Notes under the pieces: generated by a model | The model's input: only the letters and a program-made list of their open reading frames with translations | The model's database searches: none | Told to the model about the DNA's origin: nothing | Part shown: in pieces, positions 43,301-51,518 of the stretch | Numbering within the stretch: the first letter of the stretch is position 1 | How the letters are laid out: each line of letters starts with the position of its first letter | Made by a program: the position numbers and the translations under genes | Origin: a virus | IMG/VR virus record: IMGVR_UViG_3300032293_001631 | Coordinates: 1-64,000 of that record | Length of the DNA stretch: 64,000 nucleotides | Direction: 5' to 3' (one strand)

Positions 43301-44121
43301 TGTGTGGAGGATCTTCAGGAGATACTGCTCACGATGTTGAAAGTGACTCAGAGGAGAATGTTTATATTACTGGATCCTACACATCTGGAGCATACTTCTC
43401 TCCGGTAGAGCTTGAATCTAGAGGAGGAACTGACATATACTTAACTAAATTCAATAAGGACGGATTACTTGTTGATATAGTTACTGCTGGAGGAATAAAC
43501 AATGACTCTGGGGCTGATTTAGTACTCGATAAGGAAGAAAATATTTACATAACTGGATATTTTGACGGAGAAGCTGAATTCTCACCTTATGTGGTTCTTT
43601 CTCCTCCTGGAGGTAGCTTAGATGCTTTCCTTGGTAAAATACCTAAACAAAGATTCCAGTCTGGGTTAAAAATAGGAGGAGTTCAATCTTGGCTAGGATC
43701 TCACTCTTGGTCTTGGAGGGAAGAGAAATTTTATCAAGAAGAGTTTGAAATACCTTTGGCTACTACTATATTTATAAATCCAATAGATTCTTTAATCCCT
43801 GGTAAGAAAGATCATATATGGACTCTTACAGATACAGAAAATGGAAATGTTATAGTCAAGATAAGAAAAACACCTTATTTCATATGGACTTTCCTAGAAC
43901 CAGGATTCTACACTATATCCTGTGAGCTACAAGATGCCAATGGAAACATATATCAAACAGAACACAAGGGCAAAATAAGGGTAATAGATCATAAATCTCC
44001 TTTTGCTGGTGACCTAACACCTGAAGTAGTTAATCCTAGCGATTATTTAATCAGATCAATATACTACGACAGAAAGGATTTAGGATTCCCTCCTTATTCA
44101 AGATTTGATATAGGATCTTAA
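37342..44121 (+). CDS. Gp7-like baseplate wedge protein with two beta-propeller blocks
   Basis: A 2259-residue protein; T4 gp7 has 1032. The N-terminal ~430 residues hold FLNPSSEIKYGFPHSYG, ESIFPYLGSYKSLFNAIKFFGYY and ERLKRDYLPLNARIIDITGEG, tail-protein-I-like. A beta-sandwich or PKD-like segment lies at about 715-800. About 1200-1540 has propeller repeats of the two-component-regulator type (WIATDNGLSRFNGVNFKNY, DHKWIGTGSSLVYWDN). About 1670-2100 has SBBP-like propeller repeats (ENVYITGSYTSGAYFSP). A further PKD-like end (FLEPGFYTISCELQD) follows. Position after gp25-gp6 supports the gp7 role; the propellers may mediate binding. Confidence 0.65.
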   Translation: MAFENLLFFNKKGDQYNFKWNGEYWEGSVLFEVVSEKLFEIEHIFVIEKFLNPSSEIKYGFPHSYGVSPGAPVWRTRWVSNYDGRTNVESIIYTYELGVDGNLDAPILVKSNNIEFYPEVVSGDTISSPGGIVISNDINPSSMQINIALNSNTEGIYDRTLILEDYTDPNNPVTIMSINFHGEVEGEDSRLSVILGNFGRSFNPDDAFIVRESDIKEEFPDYEIINKKRKELLLTGESIFPYLGSYKSLFNAIKFFGYYDLRVKEYWLNIKKDDADTLTPLQQNQKILDQLSQPNLEGQSKLELISSLIKDENEGKYKQVEIYGKKKDGTFGLKKQLDKIFPSKSYKKTALFGLFYDINRVVEDQDEDQYGYPIVEDSFLFSPEEVLIKLFGLKERLKRDYLPLNARIIDITGEGVYFNIYKTRGWTDSVDISEIKGGIEVDFTVFPNEGYIEDLRPFYTKPNQSGLLYPAVNGTEAGISLYGNTVDPYSFFQKYPKSAIPALETAVRSFYDDVKSGEMPKFLGDGDYDPPGYKLFSDSSDYVFPAGCPIIITNNTFDLSWEEISGSWTSFDTTITLTDLDIASYTSTASQNPGGPLQNAYSTDTFTLPDTFPSNTTINIGTGKDWFSTTSPEVIFVRVESVDSPGNLVLGYCSSGDYNTLTGDLYIEFVYTRGSGEYSNWKVSPTNIKFSSYVFDYYQNFVHSNGFYSWDRIPYLDFYEIEWTIYKDDDDKPYYFQITGDLPGLDTLVHFLPYDGEYNVKCRVWDTLNSISLGIKRGIVKVDKRGIELNTITRFRESEIYNWDNMPLKWDSYFSQWIFPVENTSNLLDISQFIQNYPEYSNNFNEGQQCEVLTKLPEVKATATFDIGADEIGISSIVSSYNGSGYDLATVTTLTPHGYSSGSTVWIYDAAGAPYGQYPITVTGSNTFEIPDIIITPISGGNVYGSGTINIIIDSVQVASCNFQGDLNSTTSLLYSIINASPINPKYKVVSLVDSVIPGYKTFTIQAPNNSGSLWNGKSVIIQVTGSILASPISTSFSGGVNETESYVPYDFVTIPKKEMKYWGTKRLSWETFEDFAFEKAYAHTWDMYDYHNDWLGGFDLYSLQYGDRIRVTSDSSGIILTETDSPNNNYLDLEEAADQLNNSGDVNIDRFDYTVRGFSALPNNFYINSNPISPDLSTNPGPKNITSKFFKIPTYSPVLFEPTGLAWDADGDIWVTGEDVIKFDGLNYTTYDSTNSVMPGVSILTNCIKIDRNDVKWIGVENSLTPLVKIDDRDPSNSLAYSVSDFVDNGGNPVSPITASSINAIEINPQSGDIFAAFTCNSSPSFDGLLFYDSHANSWGLYTTANSDIPSDNIRDLRLEYYGINKWYLWIATDNGLSRFNGVNFKNYNDGNSGLPDNDVYSIELDKLDHKWIGTGSSLVYWDNTRWAVWNNGTNPEISTGKFGNIVETGNANIWFTIDQGSSPGNAELYFFDGYFFTKVLYRNDGISLINPCNVLHGKTLLSAPWKTIKNGETTYPRNLIFLTEDGEIGKLDYIIPHVHASSKISDVQGWDFVYHESSTPLPSIEYIYNSAIGNSQLGFSFVVGPFNDNITLNSDYTRPVMPNVDRYSWYKPVWQRYNIDRLKDQFPSLNLDHVFLYAPLRDIIEGKATKEPYWKNSQIERIAQKKSRDLFENFEWVITLGNSDPDQGVKVTVDNEGDIIAIGDFNGTIFMGEVNNIGTQDVYLTTLDQGVYIAKYNKGGVLQWARSIDSTSPQGPIFGRSVVTDEGGNIYVVCDNNLTGFIEINKYNSGGDLLNIINIPVTPSQFLGDIKVDKYENVYICGGFEGTLNLGIYTLTSSGQDSGFVAKLDSTLNFVWAKQLTDGTYSKANEIAILKEEYLYLTGVFETEINLDPIQLSGVGNPDMFVAKIYTGDGTCLWADSFAYNASTSFTDTSICVDPKGHVLITGSFQGTIEIEDKQLSSFPGVNDIFLIKLLSTGKLVWMKMCGGSSGDTAHDVESDSEENVYITGSYTSGAYFSPVELESRGGTDIYLTKFNKDGLLVDIVTAGGINNDSGADLVLDKEENIYITGYFDGEAEFSPYVVLSPPGGSLDAFLGKIPKQRFQSGLKIGGVQSWLGSHSWSWREEKFYQEEFEIPLATTIFINPIDSLIPGKKDHIWTLTDTENGNVIVKIRKTPYFIWTFLEPGFYTISCELQDANGNIYQTEHKGKIRVIDHKSPFAGDLTPEVVNPSDYLIRSIYYDRKDLGFPPYSRFDIGS

Positions 44122-44789
44122 GTAGTATATTCTCTATAAACATCAAGAATTTCAGGAACTATAGGATGCCTGTGGTTTTTCTTTAATGTAATAACCTTAA
44201 CACCAGGGACTCTTGCTGCAAGTGTATTCATAAAATCTAGACCTGATTCTTTCTTGTTTTTTAAATCGATCTGAGATGTGTCCCCACATATCATTATTTT
44301 AGATCCTATACCAAGTCTACCAAGAACCATTTCCATTTGACTCATAGTTACGTTTTGAGCCTCATCTACTATTACACAAGAATTAACCAATGTTCTACCT
44401 CTCATGAATGGGAAGGGAAGAATTTCGATGATACCCTCACTGAGTAATTTTTCTATTTTGGTTTTATCGTAGACCATTTCTAGATTAGCATAAATAGGGG
44501 CTAACCAAGGATCCATTTTCTCCTTTAAATCTCCAGGAAGAAATCCGATATCTTCTTTTGCAACAGTTGGTCTAGTGATAACTAGCTTTTCTATTTCCCT
44601 GTTGAATAACATATCCAAAGCTATCTGGACCGCTAATAAAGTTTTACCCGAACCTGCTGCTCCTTTTAAAACGTTAACTGGGTTTTCCAGTATGATGGCT
44701 TTAGCATCTTTTTGCTCCTCGTTTAAATTGATTTTAAATTTAATGGGATTTTTTGGTTTTCTCTTTTGAGTCCAATTGCTTCCTGTCAT
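44118..44789 (-). CDS. phoH: PhoH-like ATPase
   Basis: A 223-residue protein. Walker A GAAGSGKT (43-50), ITRPTVAKEDIGFLPGDLKEK (71-91), Walker B VIVDEAQN (140-147), a sensor GRLGIGSKIMICGDTSQID and a final KKNHRHPIVPEILD. These are PhoH family signatures. PhoH proteins are P-loop NTPases linked to RNA metabolism and common in large phages. It overlaps the 3' end of the gp7-like gene by 4 bp and is the only minus-strand gene between 3 kb and the window end. Confidence 0.92.
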   Translation of the reverse strand: MTGSNWTQKRKPKNPIKFKINLNEEQKDAKAIILENPVNVLKGAAGSGKTLLAVQIALDMLFNREIEKLVITRPTVAKEDIGFLPGDLKEKMDPWLAPIYANLEMVYDKTKIEKLLSEGIIEILPFPFMRGRTLVNSCVIVDEAQNVTMSQMEMVLGRLGIGSKIMICGDTSQIDLKNKKESGLDFMNTLAARVPGVKVITLKKNHRHPIVPEILDVYREYTT

Positions 44790-44872
44790 AAGATTTTTTT
44801 TATTTTGAGAAACATATTCGATATTTCTCAGTTTAATAATTATCCCTGTCTTTTCTTAAAGTATTAAGTACA

Positions 44873-44883
44873 GGATATATATC
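44873..44883 (+). promoter_or_regulatory. Candidate late promoter of the fibre module
   Basis: GGATATATATC lies 17 nt before the ATG at 44901 in the 111-bp gap between the divergent phoH and fibre genes. Confidence 0.4.
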
Positions 44884-44900
44884 AAAAAAAGAAAAATCAA

Positions 44901-45818
44901 ATGGCAATTACAATTACCGAAATCCTTGGAACAGATTCTATTTCCGGATCAAGATTAACTATTAATGCTAACTTTTTGCTATTAGAGAATGCCTACAACG
45001 ATCTAGAAAACACTTTTAATATAAATGTGTTAACTGGATCACTAGACGTTTCTAGTGCTTCAAGCGGGCAAATTAAATCAAAATCAATGCTAACAAATAG
45101 TTTGGTTATGCCCGCTTCGGGATCACCAACTATACAGATATACGGAACTGGAGCGAGTGGTGGATCTGTAATTGCATCTAATACAATTGCTGGAGCAACT
45201 GGTATTTTTTCCAACGTTCTTCAAGCTAATGTGTTAGGAGCATCTGGAACTGCTACTTTTGGAGCTACTGCTACTTTCCAATCAGTAGTTAATCTGGAGG
45301 GAAGAACTAGCATAGGAGCATCTGGAAATTTTGTTAACACAAATAGAAAAGCAACTGTAGGATCAACAACAGCTTTCCCTTCTGCACCAGGAGCTGGTGT
45401 TACTGGAACTTATTCCACACCTTATCAATTAACACTAACTGAAAATGTCATTTATATACAATCTGATTATGTTTCGACTGCGCCTGCTGATGCTGCAAAC
45501 TCTACAGGATTTTTCTTTTATGCAACAACAGGTGCTGGAGCAACTGCTTCTGATATTCCTGCAGGTTACACTTTAACACTTATAGACGCTGCGACATCTA
45601 CTGGATTGATAGCTACTGGTGTTACTGGACCTTCACCTTACTACTACACAGGATTCTCAACTGGTGACGGCTCATACACAGATCCTTCTATACAAACACC
45701 TGGAAATCAGTATAAGTCTTCGTTTACTATTATGTGGGAGCCTAGAATAGACCAATCCTCAGGTACACAAAAAGGATCTTGGGTATTGGTATCTGATACA
45801 CAAGGATTCACATACTAA
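44901..45818 (+). CDS. Fibre-type virion structural protein
   Basis: A 305-residue protein. The N-terminus (ITEILGTDSISGSRLTINANFLLLENAYNDL) resembles that of the collagen-like fibre at 57163 (LNILQGDSQSNIVDKINYNFDQIL), suggesting a shared attachment module. Residues ~50-150 are Ala/Gly/Ser/Thr-rich (SGTATFGATATFQS), typical of a beta-helical shaft. The C-terminal ~150 residues are a globular beta-rich domain (FTIMWEPRIDQSS). Likely a tail fibre or decoration protein. No chaperone or receptor-binding signature is recognised. Confidence 0.6.
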   Translation: MAITITEILGTDSISGSRLTINANFLLLENAYNDLENTFNINVLTGSLDVSSASSGQIKSKSMLTNSLVMPASGSPTIQIYGTGASGGSVIASNTIAGATGIFSNVLQANVLGASGTATFGATATFQSVVNLEGRTSIGASGNFVNTNRKATVGSTTAFPSAPGAGVTGTYSTPYQLTLTENVIYIQSDYVSTAPADAANSTGFFFYATTGAGATASDIPAGYTLTLIDAATSTGLIATGVTGPSPYYYTGFSTGDGSYTDPSIQTPGNQYKSSFTIMWEPRIDQSSGTQKGSWVLVSDTQGFTY

Positions 45819-45832
45819 TTAAGTATCAATAA

Positions 45833-48016
45833 ATGGCAAAAACACCTTATATAAGACCCATAGCAGTTCAGGGAGGTACATTCTATACCTTCTCTTCTGC
45901 TGCGGAAGATCTATCTTTAACATTCAATAATTCATTAAAGAAGTTCTCTTTTTCTAAATATGCTTTATTAAAGCTTCCTGAATTTGGATCTCCAACATAC
46001 GGAGAGAATACAATTCAGTTCAATGCTATAGATACTACATTTTTAGATGCTGCAGAAGGTGATTTTATTCTTACCAACCCGAATAACTTAAGTCCTTCTC
46101 CTGAGATATCATTTCAGAATTACTGTTTAAATCTAGAATCAACTGTTATATCAGATCCTAATTACAATCCAGATTTAAAAAGAAATGTATCAGAGAGAGT
46201 TTTTTGGAAATGGGTTAAAGAGCTAGGTGGTGTAAGATATAGAGCTGCCAATAATAATGAGGTGGTAGCTTCTTTAAACCAAACAACTACTACCACTAAA
46301 GATGGATTTCCATATTCAGATAAAAGATGGGTAGAGGAGGATACATTCCTAACAGGTAACGGATCACCTACCCCAAGATATGAAAGAATTGTTCAATACG
46401 TAGGTGATATTGATGTTGTAAATTCCGTACAGAATTCAGAAAACGCGTATTCCGAGGTTTATATACATGTACCAACTGGTGATGGAGGAACTCCTTATGT
46501 TCTTTTTAAAACTGTAGCGGATGAGAACTATTACCCAGACCGTACTTGGACACATTTACCAGCGGATCCAACAGACACCGAATATTTACAAGGCAGAGAT
46601 TCTGCTTCCGGTTTATATGGTCCTAATGGATTACCTAAGCTGGCAATATTTGATCAGGACGTATTAGGAGATCCTGGAGTTAGTGGTGCATCTGCTACTG
46701 GATCATTTTCTAATAACTGGTATTCACCAAGGGATGAGGCTAATTCATATTTTACTGATCCCTCTTTCTTTGACAATACTAACTACACATTAGAAAAATA
46801 TTTAGCTGCTTCAGGACCTACTGGTTATACTGTAACATACAAGAGAAGTAATTTAGATGGTGTACAAATTGATTTTGATCCTGCATCTTACAAAGCAATT
46901 CAAAACTACGTTGGGATATCAACAATAGAAGAGTGGAACGGTACTCCAATTACTACTTCTTTTGAGTTTAATGCAGTTCTAGTTTATTACGATGTATACG
47001 ATCCTAATAATCCCACGGATTCAGAAACAAATCTATACGGTATACTTTTTCTAAATGATCCGGAGCCTGTATCTACAAATGCAGCTAAGCTACCAACATT
47101 TAAGAAATTCAAGCCAGATCCTATAACAAAATTAAACGGTAATTCTTACGGATTTAAGATAAATCTAAAGTTTGATACTGATGTAGAAAGTACTGGGGTT
47201 GAACAAGCGATAAATGATTATTCATCATTCTCTCTATCTATTTTCATGGATGCTGCTACTGTTTTACAGGATGCTGCTAAAAATCTAAACGATAGAACAC
47301 TTCAGATCATTAATATGCAACAAGATATTAATGACCTTAAGGATCTAATAATAAACACTGATGATAGTAATGAAATAAAAGCAAGATTGGATGTAGTAGA
47401 AGCTTCTCTGCAAGCTAATCAGGCTCTATTTGATAACACTCAGGATATTTTAAGTCTAATCGAACAGAATACTGATAGTATACAAAATATCTTACAAAAC
47501 CAAACTTCCATCAACATGTCTTATAATCTAGACCTGTTAAAAGATGGGAATGGAACTTCTGTAAACAGAAATACACCTAACATATTAAAGGTTGATGTAA
47601 CACAGCAAGATTATAATATAGGTAACAGTTCATTGTTTACAATAAATCCAGTTTCAGGTAATACTGTTCCTCTATCTCTATACACCAATTATTTAAAACA
47701 TAAAAATAATGGGGTATCTATAACTGCCACTAATGATATAGTTATAAGAATAGATGATAGCTTAAATAAATGGCAAAAAGGACAGGTAATAAGATTTGTA
47801 ATAGGAGATGAGATCGATCTCGGAAACTATTCAATAGTTATCCTTACAGATGCTTTAGGAGAATATCCTAAAACTAATCCTTCTGGTGTACCATATTCAG
47901 TAGTTGTTGCTGGATTCTTAAACGTTCAGTTTTCTAGTTCTGGATATAAACCAATATTTGATATTGTTTGTGTAGACGAGAAAAACTTAATATTTGAAAT
48001 CGATCAAATAAGATAA
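45833..48016 (+). CDS. Virion structural protein, fibre/baseplate-appended
   Basis: A 727-residue protein starting MAKTPYIRPIAVQGGTFYTF. It contains a beta-rich middle part with YENTFGS-type segments (GSPTPRYERIVQYVGDIDVV) and a coiled coil at about 475-560 (INMQQDINDLKDLIINTDDS) that probably trimerises. The C-terminal domain (FVIGDEIDLGNYSIVILTDA) is beta-rich. No known family is recognised. It is the second of a run of five plus-strand fibre or adhesin genes with short gaps. Confidence 0.55.
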   Translation: MAKTPYIRPIAVQGGTFYTFSSAAEDLSLTFNNSLKKFSFSKYALLKLPEFGSPTYGENTIQFNAIDTTFLDAAEGDFILTNPNNLSPSPEISFQNYCLNLESTVISDPNYNPDLKRNVSERVFWKWVKELGGVRYRAANNNEVVASLNQTTTTTKDGFPYSDKRWVEEDTFLTGNGSPTPRYERIVQYVGDIDVVNSVQNSENAYSEVYIHVPTGDGGTPYVLFKTVADENYYPDRTWTHLPADPTDTEYLQGRDSASGLYGPNGLPKLAIFDQDVLGDPGVSGASATGSFSNNWYSPRDEANSYFTDPSFFDNTNYTLEKYLAASGPTGYTVTYKRSNLDGVQIDFDPASYKAIQNYVGISTIEEWNGTPITTSFEFNAVLVYYDVYDPNNPTDSETNLYGILFLNDPEPVSTNAAKLPTFKKFKPDPITKLNGNSYGFKINLKFDTDVESTGVEQAINDYSSFSLSIFMDAATVLQDAAKNLNDRTLQIINMQQDINDLKDLIINTDDSNEIKARLDVVEASLQANQALFDNTQDILSLIEQNTDSIQNILQNQTSINMSYNLDLLKDGNGTSVNRNTPNILKVDVTQQDYNIGNSSLFTINPVSGNTVPLSLYTNYLKHKNNGVSITATNDIVIRIDDSLNKWQKGQVIRFVIGDEIDLGNYSIVILTDALGEYPKTNPSGVPYSVVVAGFLNVQFSSSGYKPIFDIVCVDEKNLIFEIDQIR

Positions 48017-48020
48017 AAAA

Positions 48021-51000
48021 ATGTCGAATACTAAAAATTCATTCTCATCATTAATAGCACAGTTTCTTAGACTCCAAAAGAACTCTTTGGAGATAATAAA
48101 CAAATTAAATGATGTAACTACATCTTCTAAAGATTCTGTGGAGATAGAATTTCTGATGGATGATAATACATCGGAGAATATACAGGTTCCTTCCTTTGGT
48201 TACTTAAAAACCGAAATTAATAGACTAGATCAGAACATCAAGGCTCTTTCTGGATTAGATGATAATAAAGCTAATGTTAGAAATCCAGATGGTACAGTAG
48301 CAAAAATATATCAGTCCAGAACATTAACTGATCCATCATCTCCTACTAGTTTACAGATACCTTCTACTTTCCAAGCTAGAAATAACTGGTTTTTTGAATC
48401 TTTTTTAAATCCACTTCTCTATATAGAAATCGATGTTGAAAATCAAATACCAGAAAATTCAGAGAGCGTTTATGTAAAAAGAGTTATAGCTAATACACAA
48501 TCTGATGTACAGAAGCAGTACTTTGATAATAACTTAAAAGGACGTAACGATTTAACAGATTCTGACTTTATAGCATCTTTAGAGAGCCAAGGCATACAAT
48601 ACTTTATAGACGAGCAAATAAACAGTTTAGACTTAAGAACAGTAAGATTTACTGGATCTTTTGGAGTTCTTAGAATATTTGACGAGGAAGTACAAACTAC
48701 AGTTGATGGGGTTACTACTACCACTACAGTTAGAAAGTATAAGCTTAACGGAATTAGATACACTGATAACTTATCAGATACCGAAAATTCAAGAACATTA
48801 GCAAAAGGTGATTTACTTATAACTAGTGGAGGAACTAAATACGAGATAAGCTCAATAGACGTAAGTGATCAAACTGTTGTACTAAAAAGACTATTTGGAT
48901 TCGAACCTATTAAGATAGGTGATGCCTCATTAACAATCTATTCAAATGTTTTATCAAATAGACAAGTAGAAATAAATGTTGGGTTTGACGAGAGACAGGG
49001 CGTATTTATAAAATCTATAGATGGGGACTTTAATGTCGCAGCTAGTAAATATAGCCCAGGAATTTGCTTCTGGTCTAATGAATTACAGATAAGCACTTCA
49101 GATGGAGTAAAAACATTGGAGGAATTTTATAATTCACAGGTTTCGGATTTCGGTAAAATATTTATAGCTGCTGCTAAAGAAAATACCATACCTGCTGTTT
49201 ATGGGCAATCTCCATCTGCTCCGGTAGTTTCCACAGATAACTTTAAAGTAGTTAAGGTAAATTCTCAGGTAACTGATTCCAAAGAGAACAATTCTTTTAA
49301 AGATAAGATAAAGATTAAAACCACTTTAAAGAATGAAGTAGAATCAATAGATAGAGCTATAGATCAGACAAGAAAACAACTTTCTGAATTAACTACGACA
49401 TCTAGTTCAAAAACACCTAATGCGGAGTTTAAAAAATTAAATGATAAGATATTAACTCTTACTAAAGATAAGGGTTCTAAAACAGATCTTTTATCTACTA
49501 CGATAACGGAGATAAACAACTTAATAATAGCAGTTCCGGAATTAACGGAAGCTCCTAAATACAGAGTTAGGGGATTCTGGCCAATACCTGAACCTATATC
49601 TGATCCTAAAACAGGAGAACAAAATATAGTTCAGTTTAATGTAAGATATAGATATCTTTCTCTAACCGGGAATCCTAATGGCGTTGAACAGATAGATTAC
49701 ATCGATAATAATGGAGTTCAAAAGACTGGACAATTTACAAACTGGACTCAGTTTAAAACTGATGTAAGAAAGAAAGTATATGATATTAATACTGGAACTT
49801 ATATTTGGCAAATAGAGGACGTTAGCGACGCTAATACAGTAAATATAAATCAATTAGATATTCCTATAACCAAGGGAGAAAAGGTAGAGATACAAGTTCA
49901 ATCAATATCTGAGGCTGGCTGGCCTACTAACCCTTTAACTTCCGATTGGTCAACGTCAGCTATTGTCGATTTTCCACCGGATTTAGTTGTACAAATAGAT
50001 AACACTTCTTTTGTTTCACAGAACAACACAGATAATGCAGTAGTTAAAATTCAGGAAGATCTACAAGCAAAAGGATTAGATCAGCATTTATCTACTCAAT
50101 TTACTTCTGGTGATAAGTTTTATGCACATAATTCTTCTGTTATAGCATCTGGATTCTTTGATTCAACTGGTAAAGCTTTAGATCTTTTCCAGAAGCTTAC
50201 ACAAATTGATAATGAATTACAGTCGCTAAGAGCTTTGATAGCAAAAGCAAAAGGAACTTTAGGTGTTTATATAAGAAATGGAAGCACTTCAAACAAAGTA
50301 AATCCTGGAAGTACGGTAAACCTTTTTGCTGGATATTATGATCAATTAATAGATCTTACAAATCCTAATAACAAAGGTAAGATTGCATCTGTTGTTTATT
50401 ATGTAGAATTAAGAAACGAAGCAGCAACTCCTTTAGAATTATCATCTCTTATTCCAGGAGGACAAGGAGTAAAAGCTCCTAATACTATATCAAGTCAGAC
50501 CGATTACAATAATAATAGAAAATATGGGGAAACCCCTATTCAGCTTTCCGGAATAACAGACGCAGATGTTAATGTTTCTTCCCCTGGAGCATTTATTCAA
50601 GCTTCTGGGTATCAGAGTGGAAATGCTTATTCTCAATTCATATATCCTAGATATAAATCTTCTGGATTGGATGAGAATCTATATTTTACGCCTCCGACAT
50701 CATTAGCTTGGAATATAAATGACGGATCCCTAGTAGGTACTAGCCAACTTCCTATAGATAACAATGGGGTATTAATACCTTTCAGACCAGATACAACTTC
50801 AGTTACTGGAGCGGGTTCCAATGCTAATATTTGGGCAGGGACTTATACTTCTTTTGCTCCGGACGGAAATGGTAACTTAAATGAATTTTGTATCCACGTT
50901 TCTCACCCAGATATAAGCTCGGGAGTTCCTATTTTCGTAAATCTTGTGAATCCTTCAGTTTCACCATCTGGTCCTATGCAATATCCTGCATTTAGACATG

Positions 51001-51515
51001 CCCTAGGATTTGAAACCGATACAAATACTACTACTTCAGTTCCTGGATTTCAAACTGCTCCATATCAGCAGTTGGAATATTATCCAGCACTATCTAGTTC
51101 TAGTTTCGGTGTTAATAACAGCGCTTATCCTAACAAATTAGGATTTGTTGAGTCGGATGAATTCTTATGTGGTAAGTTCTCTTGTGGATCATATCTTTTC
51201 TTATCACCAACTAATCATACTGCAGTTCAAATAGAAGGCTCAACACAACTTGCCAAGAAGACGCTAGATTTTGGACAGGAGAATGCTATAACTGTTCCTC
51301 TTATATTCCAAATGAGAGCTCAAGATAAATTAGGATTTGTTGGAGGATGGAGATCTGCTGGTAATCTTAAGAATATTACCTACACTAAGAAAATTGGAAT
51401 AGATATACAGGTGAAGAACGAGGATCTTTTCTCTTTCGATATTCTTGTAACGGGAAGTTATACTAAGACATCTCTAGTTTCACCAGCTTATTCACAAAGT
51501 AAGAAAACTATTTAA
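48021..51515 (+). CDS. Large virion structural protein with FN3-like domain
   Basis: A 1164-residue protein. The N-terminal ~120 residues are helical (LIAQFLRLQKNSLEIINKLN). A coiled coil lies at about 430-480 (DRAIDQTRKQLSELTTTSSS). Residues ~510-650 look like a fibronectin type III-like fold (APKYRVRGFWPIPEPIS, QVQSISEAGWPTNPLTSDWS). The C-terminal half is beta-rich with a distal FDILVTGSYTKTS. FN3-like domains occur on many phage tail proteins. A fibre or receptor-contact role is plausible; the target is unknown. Confidence 0.55.
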   Translation: MSNTKNSFSSLIAQFLRLQKNSLEIINKLNDVTTSSKDSVEIEFLMDDNTSENIQVPSFGYLKTEINRLDQNIKALSGLDDNKANVRNPDGTVAKIYQSRTLTDPSSPTSLQIPSTFQARNNWFFESFLNPLLYIEIDVENQIPENSESVYVKRVIANTQSDVQKQYFDNNLKGRNDLTDSDFIASLESQGIQYFIDEQINSLDLRTVRFTGSFGVLRIFDEEVQTTVDGVTTTTTVRKYKLNGIRYTDNLSDTENSRTLAKGDLLITSGGTKYEISSIDVSDQTVVLKRLFGFEPIKIGDASLTIYSNVLSNRQVEINVGFDERQGVFIKSIDGDFNVAASKYSPGICFWSNELQISTSDGVKTLEEFYNSQVSDFGKIFIAAAKENTIPAVYGQSPSAPVVSTDNFKVVKVNSQVTDSKENNSFKDKIKIKTTLKNEVESIDRAIDQTRKQLSELTTTSSSKTPNAEFKKLNDKILTLTKDKGSKTDLLSTTITEINNLIIAVPELTEAPKYRVRGFWPIPEPISDPKTGEQNIVQFNVRYRYLSLTGNPNGVEQIDYIDNNGVQKTGQFTNWTQFKTDVRKKVYDINTGTYIWQIEDVSDANTVNINQLDIPITKGEKVEIQVQSISEAGWPTNPLTSDWSTSAIVDFPPDLVVQIDNTSFVSQNNTDNAVVKIQEDLQAKGLDQHLSTQFTSGDKFYAHNSSVIASGFFDSTGKALDLFQKLTQIDNELQSLRALIAKAKGTLGVYIRNGSTSNKVNPGSTVNLFAGYYDQLIDLTNPNNKGKIASVVYYVELRNEAATPLELSSLIPGGQGVKAPNTISSQTDYNNNRKYGETPIQLSGITDADVNVSSPGAFIQASGYQSGNAYSQFIYPRYKSSGLDENLYFTPPTSLAWNINDGSLVGTSQLPIDNNGVLIPFRPDTTSVTGAGSNANIWAGTYTSFAPDGNGNLNEFCIHVSHPDISSGVPIFVNLVNPSVSPSGPMQYPAFRHALGFETDTNTTTSVPGFQTAPYQQLEYYPALSSSSFGVNNSAYPNKLGFVESDEFLCGKFSCGSYLFLSPTNHTAVQIEGSTQLAKKTLDFGQENAITVPLIFQMRAQDKLGFVGGWRSAGNLKNITYTKKIGIDIQVKNEDLFSFDILVTGSYTKTSLVSPAYSQSKKTI

Positions 51516-51518
51516 TAA

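Noticed and set aside
44790-44900. Rho-independent terminator between phoH and the fibre gene
   Set aside because: No stem-loop followed by a T-run could be found by eye; none of the other gene junctions showed a convincing terminator either.
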